Source of the DNA: Tsukamurella asaccharolytica
GTDB lineage: Bacteria; Actinomycetota; Actinomycetes; Mycobacteriales; Mycobacteriaceae
Length of the DNA stretch: 64,000 nucleotides
Direction of reading: 5' to 3'
Assembly (NCBI RefSeq): GCF_007858435.1
Contig: NZ_VIGW01000002.1
Location: 310,001 to 374,000 of the forward strand
In this document: positions 54,657-64,000 of the stretch, one piece after another
Numbering within the stretch: position 1 is the first letter of the stretch
Layout: every line of letters starts with the position of its first letter
Translations under genes and position numbers: made by a program
The notes under the pieces: generated by a model
The model's database searches: none
The model's input: the letters and a program-made list of their open reading frames with translations, nothing else
Told to the model about the DNA's origin: nothing

Positions 54657-57600
54657 GCGTTGTCCTCCTCGGTCTTGTTCGCGTCCTCGCCGGTGAGGGC
54701 GAAGAAGACGTCGTCGAGGGTGGCCTCACGCAGCATCGCCGATTCGACGTGGACGCCGGCCTCCCGCAGGTCGTTGAGCACGGCGACCAGCTTGTGCTTG
54801 CCGTCGGCCACGCGGATCGCGCTGAGGCCACTGGCCTCCCGGATCGCGGTGCCGTCGATGGCATGGCGGGCCAGGATCGGCCACGCTGTCACACGATCGC
54901 GCTCGCGCAGGCCGATCTGGATCAGGTCGGCCGCGGCGGCCGACTTCAGCTCGGGCACGGTGCCGGACCGGATGATCCGGCCCTGGTCGATGATCGTGAC
55001 CAGGTCGGCCAGGATCTCGGCCTCGTCGAGGTACTGCGTGGTGAGCAGCACCGAGATGCCGTCCTCCTTGCTGAGCCGGGCGATCACGTCCCACACGTCC
55101 TTGCGGCTGCGCGGGTCGAGCCCCGTGGTGGGCTCGTCGAGCACCACCAGGCGTGGCCGGGCGATGATGGCGCTCGCCAGGTCGAGACGCCTCCGCATGC
55201 CACCCGAGTACGTGCCCGAGGCGCGATCCGCGGCGGCGGTGAGCCGGAACTGCTTGAGCAGCTCGTTCGCGCGCGCTTCCGCCGAGATCTTATCGAAGCC
55301 GTAGAGGCGGGCGAACATCTCGAGGTTCTCACGGCCCGTGAGGTTCTCGTCGACTGCCGAATACTGGCCCGACAGCCCGATGATCGACCGGGCGCGACGC
55401 GGATCGGCCAGCGCATCGACGCCGTCGATGGTCACTGAGCCCGCGGACGGCTTCATGAGCGTCGCGATGATCTTCACCGTGGTCGTCTTCCCGGCACCGT
55501 TCGGGCCCAGCAGGGCGTGCACGCTGCCGGGCGCGATGTCGAGGTCGACGCCGCGCAGCGCATACACCGCCTTCTTGCCGCGCCCGTACTTGCGGGCCAG
55601 GCCGCGGACGCTGACCAGGGGCTTCGCGTCGTCGAGCGTCCTGCTCGTGGACGCGACCGCCGCGGTGTAGTCGCCCGTGAGGAAGGCGTTCATCGTCCGC
55701 GCGACCTCGTCGATCGCCGGTGAAGCACCGAGCTCGTTGTGCGTCGCCTCGATGTCGTGCACCTGCACGAGACCGGTCACGTACGGTCGCCAGAGTTGCG
55801 GTACGAGTCCGCCGGTGGTCTGCTCGGTCGCGCGGAGGACCAGCATGTCACCGTCGTATTCGCGCGGACGGTGCGAGTACCCGAGCGTCGTGTTGTGCCG
55901 GTAGTTCGTCAGGAGCCGCTCCATCTGATCACGGGAGAGCTCGCGAGCCGGGCCGCCGGCGGTGGAGAGCAGGTCGAGCGCGTCGTCGAGGGTGAGCTCG
56001 GCGTCGTCGTCCACCTCGAGCCCGACGAACTCGCGCAGCAGCGCGGCGATGGACATCTCCTCGCGGGCCCCGCGGTAGTCGCCCAGCGGGTACGCGTCCA
56101 TGAGCGCCAGGTTGACCTTCTCGCCGAGACCCCGCAGCTCCACTGCCATCTCGTGTGCGATGAGGCCACCGAGAGACCACCCGAGCAGGTTGTACGGGCC
56201 GTGCGGCCGGCTCGCCCGGATGTTGCGAACGTAGGTGCGGGCGAGCTCCTTGATCGAGTCCGCCGGCGGCATCGGGTGGGAGATGCCGGGCGACTGCAGG
56301 CCGATGATGGGGATGCTCGGGTCGAGCTCGCCCGACAGGCCGAGGTAGTTCCACGCGAGTCCCACCGCGGGGTGCACGCAGTACAGCGGGTCAACACCGG
56401 GCGTGCCCGCGCGCAGGGGCAGGATCGGGTCGGTGATGGCGGTGTCGGAATCCGCTGCCACCCCGGTGATCACCGCGGTGGTGGACACCGGTGCCGGGGC
56501 ACCGGCGATCCGCGCCGCGATCGTCCCGACCCTGGCGTCCTCGAAGAACCAGCGGATGCTGGCGTCGTCCGCGGTGAAGCGCTCTCGCAGCCGGTCGACG
56601 GCGATCGCGGCCTGCAGCGAGGTGCCACCGACGGCGAAGAAGTCGTCATCCGCGCCGAGCGAGGCCACGCCGAGCACATCGGCGAGGATCTCGGCGACCT
56701 CGCCCTCGATCGCGGCCGCCGAGGCACCGCGCTGCTGCCGCGTCCCGGGCTGTACGAGGGAGACGCGCGGCGATTCCACGTCGGTCCCGCCCCCGGTCGC
56801 CGGGACGCCTACGGCGGGCAGGGCCTTGACGTCGGTCTTCCCATGAGCGGTGACGGGCACGCTGTCGATCGCCTGGAACACAGCGGGGACCATATGCCGC
56901 GGAAGGCGATCCCCGACCCACGTCCGGAGATCGTCGACGGTGACGGCGCGCTCGGCCACGTAGTACGCGACCAGACGGGCCGCTGCCTGCGACTCGACGG
57001 ACCCGTCGCCGCGATCGACGACCACGACGGCCTGTCGCACGTCCGGGTGGCTCTCGACGGCCGCGGCGACCTCGCCCGGCTCCACCCGGAACCCGCGTAC
57101 CTTGAGCTGGTCGTCACTGCGGCCCACGAATTCGAGCACCGGCTCGCCGGAACGCGAGGCGCGCCAGCGCACCAGATCACCCGTGCGGTACATCCGCTTG
57201 TAGCCCTGCGCGTCGTTGTACGGGTTGGCCACGAACCGCGACGCGGTGAGCTCCGGACGATCGAGGTAGCCGTGCGCCACACCCGGGCCCGCGACGTAGA
57301 GCTCGCCGACAGTACCGGGCGCCACCAGGTTGAGACGCTCGTCGCAGATCATCAGTTGCGCGTCCGCGACCGCGCTCCCGATGCCGACGGCGTCGGGATC
57401 GACGGCGCCCATGGTCGCGGCGATCGTCACCTCGGTCGGGCCGTAGGCGTTGATCAGGATCCGGCCACCCGACCAGCGGCGGGCCAGCTCCGTCTGGAGC
57501 ACGTCGCCGCCCACGCTGAGCGCCTCGAGCAACGGAAGGTCGCGATCGGGGATCGTCGCGAGCGCGGCCGGGGTGATGAAGGCATGAGTCACCTCGTTGT

Positions 57601-60600
57601 CCGCGAGGAAGTCACCGAGCGGCGCCCCACCGTAGAGCGTGACCGGCGCGATCACCAGCTCGGCGCGCGACCAGGTCGCGAGGAGCAGCTCCAGGATCGA
57701 GGCGTCGAAGCTGGGAGAGGCGAAGTGCAGTACCCGCGCGCCGGCGCCCACGGCGTGCTGGCGGACCAGAGTGTCGGCCATGGCGGCGAGGCCGCGGTGC
57801 GGCACGACGACGCCCTTGGGCTTGCCGGTGGAGCCCGAGGTGTAGATGACGTACGCCGGGTCGTCCACGCCCACGGGCGCGACCTCCGCCGGCGGATGCT
57901 GAACGCGCGAAGGCGCGAGGTCCACCGTCACCCACTCGACCGATCCCGGCAGACCACCGACGGTGTCGCGAACCGTCAGGCCCACCGCCGGCGCGGCATC
58001 CCCGAGGATGTACTCGATCCGCTCCGGCGGGTAGTTCGGGTCGACGGGCAGGTACACGGCACCGAGGCGGGCCACCGCCCAGAAGGCGACAACCGAAGGC
58101 GCGGACCGTGGGATCGCCACGGCCACCCTGGTTCCCGGACTCACACCGAGGCCGGAGAGGCGATTGGCGAGCGCCGAGACCGCCGAGTCCAACTCGGAGT
58201 AGGTGTAATGCAGGTCGCCCTCGCGCAGGGCCGGGGAACCCGGGCGCTGCCGCACGGCCCGCGCCAGGATCTCCGCCATGGTGTGCGGTTCGATCGTGCT
58301 CGAGGCCCGACGGAAGAGCTCCTGCTCCTCGGGCAGCAGCACCGGTAGATCGGCGACCGGGGTATCCGGCGAAGCGACGCCTGCCGTCACCAGCCGCGCA
58401 AGGCGGCCGACGATGCCCTCGGCTGTCGCCGGCCGATACAGGTCGGTGCGGTAACGCAGGTTGAACCGGAGCCCCTCCTCGACCTCACGCACCTCGAAGG
58501 TGGCGTCGAAGGTGGTCGTCGCCGCCGCCAGCGGGAGCGGTTCCAGCTCGAACATGCCGGCACCGTCGGAGGTGAGGACGCTGAGCGGATCGCCCAGGTT
58601 CTGGTGGCTCAGCACCACCTGGAAGACGGGGTGCCGGTCGCGGCTGCGCGGAGGCTGGAGGGCCTCGATGACGCGCTCGAACGGCGCGGTCGCGTGGACC
58701 AGGTCGTCGAGGTCCGCGCTGCGAATCCGGTCGACGAGGGCGTCGAAGCTCTCGCCACCGGTCACGGTAGTGCGTAGCGCCACCGTGTTGACGAACATGC
58801 CGACCACGTCACGCAGGCGCCGGTCGGTGCGCCCGATCACGGGCGTGCCCACGACCACGTCGTCGGCGTCGTTGACGCGGTGCAGGAGGGCGACCAGGCC
58901 CGCGTGCAGCACCATGAACATGGAGACGCCGCGCTTGCCGGCGAAGTCCGCCAATGCATCCCGTTCGGCCTTGGGCAGCACGATGGCGACCTCTCCGGCG
59001 TCGGTCGAGCCGATTGCCGGGCGCGGTCCGTCGGCCGGGAAGGAGCTCTCCTGGGGCACGCCCGCCAGGCGTTGCGCGAAGTAGTCCACAGCGCCGGCGT
59101 CCTTCTCCGCCTGGCCCCGCTGCCACACCGCGTAGTCCGCGTACTGCAGCGGCAGCTCGGTCCACTGCGGCTGGGATCCGTTGCTGCGGGCCAGGTAGGC
59201 GGCCATCAGGTCGCGGGTCAACGGCACCACCGAGGCGCCGTCGGCCGCGATGTGGTGCACCGCGATCGCGAGGATCGACCCCTTGCCCGTGGGCGCCGTC
59301 ATGACGCGTAGCGGAACCTCGCGATTGAGGGCGAAGGGTCGCGCCACGAATTCGGTGATCGCCGCGTCCTGGCCGGCGACGTTGGAGGTCGCGACGCCGA
59401 ACTCGGCGACGAAACCGCGGACCTCGGGCGCGTCGGCGGGCAGGATCTCCTGGTACGGACCCTCGGCCGAGGACGGGTACCGGGTGCGCAGGCTCTCGTG
59501 TCGCGCGAGTACGTCGCGCAGCGCGGCGTCGAGGACGGCCTTGTCGACGGGGCGGCTCGCCAGGAAGGCGGCGCCGATGTTGTACGTCGGGCCCGGGTCG
59601 ATCTTGTTCTGCAACCACATCCGCTCCTGCGCCGACGAGAGCGGCATGCGGTCGCCGCGCTGGACCCGGCGCAGCCCCTGATCCTCGAGCGCGGACTCGT
59701 TCGAGATCCGGTCGGGATCGCCGGTCAGGGCCGCGGCGATGGCTGCGGGCGTGCGCAGGTCGAAGACGGTACGCGCCTCGATCCCGTTGCCCAGCAGCCC
59801 CACCAGCTCGTTCGCCGATAGGGAGTTGCCGCCGAGGTCGAAGAAGTCGTCCTCGACGCCGATGGTGGCGCTGCCCAGCACCTTGCGGAAGGCATCGACG
59901 ACGCGGCGCTCCGCCGGCGTGGTGGGCGTGGCCGCCGCATCTGCGGTGCCACCGAAGTACGGCTCCGGGAGGGCCGCGTTGTCCAGCTTGCCGGTGTTGC
60001 CCATGGGCACGGCCGCGACGATCATCACCGCGGCGGGGATCATGAACCCCGGTAGGCGGGTCCGCACGTGGGCACGGACCGCGGACGGGTCCACCTCGCC
60101 CTTGACGTACGCGACGAGGGCGGGGGCACCGTCGGGGCCGGGACGCACCTGAGTCGAGACGAAGTCGACACCCGGCATCGTATCGATGGCCGCGTCGATC
60201 TCGCCCAGCTCGATACGATTGCCGCGGATCTTCACCTGGAAGTCGTTGCGGCCCACGAAATCGACGACGAGCCGGCCGCCGTCGCTGCGGGTCCAGCGAA
60301 CCACGTCGCCCGTCCGGTACATGCGAGCTCCGGGTTCGCCGTAGGGGTTCGCGACGAATCGCGACGCGGTGAGCTGCGGGCGGCGGTGGTAGCCGCGCGC
60401 CAGCTGCGGGCCGGCCACGTACAGCTCGCCGGGCATCCCGATCGGCACCGGGCGCAGTTCCTCATCGAGCACCATCAGGGCCTGGCCCCGGACGGGTGGT
60501 CCGATCGGCACGCGGCCGTCGCCGGAGAGCGGGTCGGAGATCGCGGTCATGATGGTGGTCTCGGTAGGCCCGTAACCGTTGTGCAGACGGTGGCCGACGC

Positions 60601-63600
60601 TCCACTTCTTCGCCAGGCCGGGGCCAAGCGCCTCGCCCCCGGCGAGGACGTGCGTCCACGACGGCACCGCTTCCGGGTCGACGGTGGCGAGGGTGGACGG
60701 AGTCAGGAATCCGTGCGTGACACCGTGATCGGCCACGATTCTCTCCAGCTCGCGGCCGCCCGTCGTACCCGGCGGTACCACGACCAGCGGCGCGCCCACG
60801 CGGATCGCCATGAGGTGTTCGAGCACCGTCGCATCGAAGGCGGTGGAGGCGAAGGCCAAGACCCGGGTGTCGGCCCCGGTCTGCAGGCGCACGTGCAGTT
60901 CCTCGGCGAAATTGCCCAGGCCGCGGTGGGTGACGACGGTGCCCTTGGGCTGGCCGGTGGAACCGGAGGTGTAGATGACGTACGCGGCATCGTCGAGGTT
61001 CGGGACGATCTGCGGGTCGTAGCCGTCGCCGTCCAGGTCGTCCATGGCGACCCAGTTGACGCCCTCCACACCGGTTCCGGTGCCCGTGACGCCCACGCGG
61101 GCACGCACGTCGTTCGCGATGTAGTCGCGACGGTCCTGGGGATACTTCGGGTCCACCGGGGCCACGGCCGCGCCGGCCAGGGTGATGCCCCAGAAGGCGG
61201 TGATGGACTCCGCGGAGCGCGGCAGGTCCGTGAGCACGGCCTCACCGGGGCGCGAGCCCGCCGCGAGCACGGCCGCGGCCACCTTGCGCGCGTCGGCGTA
61301 CAGCTCGCGGTACGTCCGCACCCGCTGCCCGTCGATCACGGCGGGACGGCTGGCGTAGGTGCGCGCGGCCTCGCGCATGAGTTGCCCCAGCGGGATGTGG
61401 TAATCGGCCTCCACGCCCCGTACTGGGGTGAGCTCCGCAAGTCGGTCCGCCGACATGATCGGCAACTCTGCGACCGGGGTGTGCGGGTTCGGCCCCACGG
61501 CGGTGAGCACTGCCACGAGGGCGTCGAGGATCGACTCGGCCTGCTCCGCCCGGTACAGCTCGGAGGCGTAGCGCAGCTCGATGGTGCCGTCGGCGCCGAG
61601 CGTGACCTCGAGGTCGAACCGGGCGATCGGCACGTCGACGGCGACGACCTCGACGTCCACTCCCGCCATCGGAAAGTGATGGGTGTCGAAGGGCCGCTGG
61701 TTCAGCATCACCTGGAAGATCGGGTGGCGGCCCGCGGCACGCGGTGGGTCGACCAGCTCGAGCACGGATTCGAACGGCAGATCCGAGTGGTCCAGCGCGT
61801 CGAGATCCCCGCGGCTGACGGCCGCGAGGTGCTCCGCGAAGGTCATCTCCTCCGTCGTGCGGGTGCGCAATGCGATCGAGTTGACGAACATGCCGACGAG
61901 GCCGTCGAGCTCGGCCTCGCCGCGCCCCGCGACCGCGGTGCCGATCACCAGGTCGCTCTGCCCCGAGAGACGCGAGATCGCTGCCGCGAGGGCCGCATGC
62001 ACGACGATGAACGGAGTGGTGGTGTGCGCGCGGGCGAGGCCGGCCACCCCGGCCCAGACCTCGGGCGCGACACGGGTGTCGATCGAGCGAGCCGCGGAGA
62101 CGACGCCGCCGGAGCGGGGAACGGCGGAGGGCGGCACCGACTCGGCCGGCGGGTCGGCGAGGACCTCAGCCCAGAATCGGTCGAGCGCCTGGCGCGGCGC
62201 CCCGGTCAGGCGGTGCTTGTACGAGCGGGCGTGCTCGGTGTAGGTCCGCGGGAGTGGTGGGAACTTCGGCGACTTGCCCCTCGTTCGCGAGGCGTAGGCC
62301 GTAGCAACGTCGCCCGCCAGCGGCATCATCGACCAGCCGTCGGCGGCGATGTGGTGGATCACCAGAACGAGTACCTGGTGCCGGTCATTGATACGGTACA
62401 GGCGCGCACGGATCGGGACGTCGGCGGCGAGGTCGAAGGGCTCGCCCGCGTAATCCGCGGCTGCCGCCATCAACTCATCGAGCGCGACGGATCGCTCGGT
62501 GAAGGGAACCAGGTTCGGGCCCGCCGGAAGCACCTGCACTTCGGGCTCGCCCGCGGTGGGGCCATTGCGGTAGACCGTGCGCAGCGGGGTGTGGCGGGCG
62601 ACGACATCGCCCAGGGCCGCGCGCATGGCGGAGACGTCGACGGCGCCGCGCAGGTGCAGCGCGACCGGGATGTGGTACGAGCCATCCGGACTCACTCGGT
62701 TGCGGACCCACATCTGATGCTGTGCGGGCAGTAGCTCGGCCGCTTCCTCGGGATCCGACGGTGCCGCGAACTCCGGCTCCCGATCAGTGGTTTCGGCGGT
62801 CGACGTCGCAGGCTCAGCCGCGACGGACATTGACGGCGCGGGCACTGGCGCGCCGCCGATCGCGGCGGCGAGCCCCTCGACGGTGGGGTTCGCGAAGACC
62901 GTCGCGACGCTGACCCGGGTTCCGGTGGCGGAGCCCAGGCGCGCGGCGATCCTGGTGGCGGACAAGGAGTTCCCGCCAAGATCGAAGAGTGTGGTGGCGA
63001 CGTCGAGGCCGCCCTTGTCGACGCCCGGTATGACCTCGGCGAAGGCATCGGCGACGAGTTCCTCGACGTCGGTTCGTGGGCCGCGACCGGCGACTCCGGT
63101 CACGGCCCCGCGCTCGGGCTGCGGCAGCTGCTTGTGATCGACCTTGCCGTTCACGGTGAGCGGGAACGCTTCGAGCGCGATGATGTGCGACGGGATCATG
63201 TACGTCGGCAGCTCGGCCGCCATGCTCGCGGCGATCGCGTCGACATCGGCGGCGCCGGTGACGTAGGTGACCAGCTCTGCGGTGGCGGTGTCGTCGCCGT
63301 GCACGACGGTGACGGCACGCTCGGCGCCGGGCACGCGCATGGCGGCCGCGTCGATCTCGCCGAGCTCGATGCGGAAGCCCCGCAGCTTCACCTGCGAGTC
63401 GATGCGACCGAGGAACTCCAGCGTCCCGTCCGTGTCCCAGCGCACGAGGTCGCCGGAGCGGTACATGCGACCACCCTCGGCCTCGAAGGGATTGGCCACG
63501 AACCGTTCCGCAGTGAGTCGCGGGTTTCCGTGGTAGCCACGTGCGATGCCCGGCCCGGAGATGTACAGCTCGCCGGCGACGCCGACGGGCGCCGGCCGGA

Positions 63601-64000
63601 GGTAGGAGTCCAGCACGTACAGCCGCGTCCCGGGGATCGGGCCGCCGAGCCGGACGGGCTCCCCCGCCCGGAGCGCCCCCAGGGTGACAGCGATCGTGGT
63701 CTCGGTGGGGCCGTAGACGTTGACGAGGCTGCGCCCCTTGCCTGTCCATCTGTCGACGACTGCCTGCGGCACGGTGTCGCCGCCCACGCCGAGCGAGGTG
63801 AGGGCGGGGAGCTTCGCCGGGTCGAGGGTCGCGACGGCGGCGGGCGTGATGAAGCCGCCGTTGACCCCGCCGTCCGCCAGAACTTCTTCCAACTCCTCGC
63901 CGCCGTAGACGTCGGGCGGGACCACGACAAGCGTGGAGGCGCTGTCAACGGCCATGAGGAGCTCGAGGACGGAGGCGTCGAAGCCAGGGGAGACGAAGTG
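54653..64000 (-). CDS. Non-ribosomal peptide synthetase with C-terminal thioesterase fused to an ABC transporter ATPase (5' end outside the window)
   Basis: 3115 residues are visible in one uninterrupted frame; the gene begins right of the window inside an adenylation domain. Order with approximate positions: A1 (64000-63060), carrier LFDLGGNSL (~62970), condensation with HHIAADG (~62340), A2 with YTSGSTGQPKG (~60960), carrier FFDLGGNSL (~59820), condensation HHIAADG (~59250), A3 with YTSGSTGKPKG (~57830), carrier FFAVGGTSL (~56620), thioesterase with GWSLGG (~56175). After a linker at 55690-55630 comes a complete ABC ATPase: Walker A GPNGAGKTT (~55490), signature YSGGMRRR (~55190) and Walker B LVVLDEPTTGLD (~55130). 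The ATPase is DrrA-type. No epimerase domain is seen. Permease and MbtH follow. The product is unknown. Confidence 0.93.
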   Translation of the reverse strand, partial: HFVSPGFDASVLELLMAVDSASTLVVVPPDVYGGEELEEVLADGGVNGGFITPAAVATLDPAKLPALTSLGVGGDTVPQAVVDRWTGKGRSLVNVYGPTETTIAVTLGALRAGEPVRLGGPIPGTRLYVLDSYLRPAPVGVAGELYISGPGIARGYHGNPRLTAERFVANPFEAEGGRMYRSGDLVRWDTDGTLEFLGRIDSQVKLRGFRIELGEIDAAAMRVPGAERAVTVVHGDDTATAELVTYVTGAADVDAIAASMAAELPTYMIPSHIIALEAFPLTVNGKVDHKQLPQPERGAVTGVAGRGPRTDVEELVADAFAEVIPGVDKGGLDVATTLFDLGGNSLSATRIAARLGSATGTRVSVATVFANPTVEGLAAAIGGAPVPAPSMSVAAEPATSTAETTDREPEFAAPSDPEEAAELLPAQHQMWVRNRVSPDGSYHIPVALHLRGAVDVSAMRAALGDVVARHTPLRTVYRNGPTAGEPEVQVLPAGPNLVPFTERSVALDELMAAAADYAGEPFDLAADVPIRARLYRINDRHQVLVLVIHHIAADGWSMMPLAGDVATAYASRTRGKSPKFPPLPRTYTEHARSYKHRLTGAPRQALDRFWAEVLADPPAESVPPSAVPRSGGVVSAARSIDTRVAPEVWAGVAGLARAHTTTPFIVVHAALAAAISRLSGQSDLVIGTAVAGRGEAELDGLVGMFVNSIALRTRTTEEMTFAEHLAAVSRGDLDALDHSDLPFESVLELVDPPRAAGRHPIFQVMLNQRPFDTHHFPMAGVDVEVVAVDVPIARFDLEVTLGADGTIELRYASELYRAEQAESILDALVAVLTAVGPNPHTPVAELPIMSADRLAELTPVRGVEADYHIPLGQLMREAARTYASRPAVIDGQRVRTYRELYADARKVAAAVLAAGSRPGEAVLTDLPRSAESITAFWGITLAGAAVAPVDPKYPQDRRDYIANDVRARVGVTGTGTGVEGVNWVAMDDLDGDGYDPQIVPNLDDAAYVIYTSGSTGQPKGTVVTHRGLGNFAEELHVRLQTGADTRVLAFASTAFDATVLEHLMAIRVGAPLVVVPPGTTGGRELERIVADHGVTHGFLTPSTLATVDPEAVPSWTHVLAGGEALGPGLAKKWSVGHRLHNGYGPTETTIMTAISDPLSGDGRVPIGPPVRGQALMVLDEELRPVPIGMPGELYVAGPQLARGYHRRPQLTASRFVANPYGEPGARMYRTGDVVRWTRSDGGRLVVDFVGRNDFQVKIRGNRIELGEIDAAIDTMPGVDFVSTQVRPGPDGAPALVAYVKGEVDPSAVRAHVRTRLPGFMIPAAVMIVAAVPMGNTGKLDNAALPEPYFGGTADAAATPTTPAERRVVDAFRKVLGSATIGVEDDFFDLGGNSLSANELVGLLGNGIEARTVFDLRTPAAIAAALTGDPDRISNESALEDQGLRRVQRGDRMPLSSAQERMWLQNKIDPGPTYNIGAAFLASRPVDKAVLDAALRDVLARHESLRTRYPSSAEGPYQEILPADAPEVRGFVAEFGVATSNVAGQDAAITEFVARPFALNREVPLRVMTAPTGKGSILAIAVHHIAADGASVVPLTRDLMAAYLARSNGSQPQWTELPLQYADYAVWQRGQAEKDAGAVDYFAQRLAGVPQESSFPADGPRPAIGSTDAGEVAIVLPKAERDALADFAGKRGVSMFMVLHAGLVALLHRVNDADDVVVGTPVIGRTDRRLRDVVGMFVNTVALRTTVTGGESFDALVDRIRSADLDDLVHATAPFERVIEALQPPRSRDRHPVFQVVLSHQNLGDPLSVLTSDGAGMFELEPLPLAAATTTFDATFEVREVEEGLRFNLRYRTDLYRPATAEGIVGRLARLVTAGVASPDTPVADLPVLLPEEQELFRRASSTIEPHTMAEILARAVRQRPGSPALREGDLHYTYSELDSAVSALANRLSGLGVSPGTRVAVAIPRSAPSVVAFWAVARLGAVYLPVDPNYPPERIEYILGDAAPAVGLTVRDTVGGLPGSVEWVTVDLAPSRVQHPPAEVAPVGVDDPAYVIYTSGSTGKPKGVVVPHRGLAAMADTLVRQHAVGAGARVLHFASPSFDASILELLLATWSRAELVIAPVTLYGGAPLGDFLADNEVTHAFITPAALATIPDRDLPLLEALSVGGDVLQTELARRWSGGRILINAYGPTEVTIAATMGAVDPDAVGIGSAVADAQLMICDERLNLVAPGTVGELYVAGPGVAHGYLDRPELTASRFVANPYNDAQGYKRMYRTGDLVRWRASRSGEPVLEFVGRSDDQLKVRGFRVEPGEVAAAVESHPDVRQAVVVVDRGDGSVESQAAARLVAYYVAERAVTVDDLRTWVGDRLPRHMVPAVFQAIDSVPVTAHGKTDVKALPAVGVPATGGGTDVESPRVSLVQPGTRQQRGASAAAIEGEVAEILADVLGVASLGADDDFFAVGGTSLQAAIAVDRLRERFTADDASIRWFFEDARVGTIAARIAGAPAPVSTTAVITGVAADSDTAITDPILPLRAGTPGVDPLYCVHPAVGLAWNYLGLSGELDPSIPIIGLQSPGISHPMPPADSIKELARTYVRNIRASRPHGPYNLLGWSLGGLIAHEMAVELRGLGEKVNLALMDAYPLGDYRGAREEMSIAALLREFVGLEVDDDAELTLDDALDLLSTAGGPARELSRDQMERLLTNYRHNTTLGYSHRPREYDGDMLVLRATEQTTGGLVPQLWRPYVTGLVQVHDIEATHNELGASPAIDEVARTMNAFLTGDYTAAVASTSRTLDDAKPLVSVRGLARKYGRGKKAVYALRGVDLDIAPGSVHALLGPNGAGKTTTVKIIATLMKPSAGSVTIDGVDALADPRRARSIIGLSGQYSAVDENLTGRENLEMFARLYGFDKISAEARANELLKQFRLTAAADRASGTYSGGMRRRLDLASAIIARPRLVVLDEPTTGLDPRSRKDVWDVIARLSKEDGISVLLTTQYLDEAEILADLVTIIDQGRIIRSGTVPELKSAAAADLIQIGLRERDRVTAWPILARHAIDGTAIREASGLSAIRVADGKHKLVAVLNDLREAGVHVESAMLREATLDDVFFALTGEDANKTEEDNA

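Noticed and set aside
55739-58348. 869-codon plus-strand open frame opposite the NRPS
   Set aside because: Mirror of the NRPS codons; Arg/His/Asp-rich with no domain.
60068-62734. 888-codon plus-strand open frame opposite the NRPS
   Set aside because: Same reason; the NRPS frame carries every expected motif.

Overview
This is a very G+C-rich window from an actinobacterium, almost certainly of the order Mycobacteriales. The evidence is a fadE5 / fadA2-fabG4-htdX fatty-acid set arranged much as in mycobacteria, an MmpS-like protein, an IdeR-type iron box, DUF7373-type lipoproteins and many leaderless promoters. Tsukamurella or a near relative is my best guess, but that is inference from gene content and not from any marker gene.

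Layout. 1-5960: the end of an alanine/sodium symporter, a TetR-MFS efflux pair with a clear operator, a DUF1023 hydrolase with a small helical partner, endonuclease IV and a methyltransferase. 6000-8000: fadE5. 8060-11816: a degenerate ABC ATPase, a YhgE/Pip membrane protein and a membrane acyltransferase, tightly packed. 12536-16175: fadA2 divergent from fabG4-htdX; palindromes in this promoter match those before fadE5. 16332-18911: a CsbD gene and an overlapping Asp23/DUF2273/DUF6286/AmaP envelope-stress operon. 19427-20674: a cation/Ca2+ exchanger. 20765-30047: an accessory region of hypothetical genes, two tandem lipoproteins, a small secreted peptide, a four-gene overlapping operon of tiny genes, a P-loop DUF3987-like mobile-element protein and the 3' stub of a tyrosine integrase, all beside a tRNA-Pro gene.

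30177-41006 is core again: metallophosphoesterase, YqeY, two CrcB fluoride channels, Ohr, Fur, LysR plus a class-A serine hydrolase, a penicillin-binding lipoprotein, TrpF, a Met/His-rich membrane protein, a PepSY reductase-like protein and ferritin with an iron box. 41159-43331 holds a TetR regulator and a glycosyltransferase. 43378-48545 is an Lrp-controlled tyrosine degradation operon (hpd, hmgA, an uncharacterised gene, fahA). 48672-53544 has a cold-shock protein, asd-lysC, an MmpS-like protein and a mannosyltransferase.

53564-64000 (minus strand, running off the right edge) is the most striking part. A non-ribosomal peptide synthetase with visible domains A-T-C-A-T-C-A-T-TE continues in the same open frame, after its thioesterase, into a complete DrrA-type ABC transporter ATPase. 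This is followed with an ATGA overlap by the matching ABC-2 permease, then by an MbtH protein. Synthesis, release and export of one peptide appear to be encoded in a single polypeptide plus its permease.
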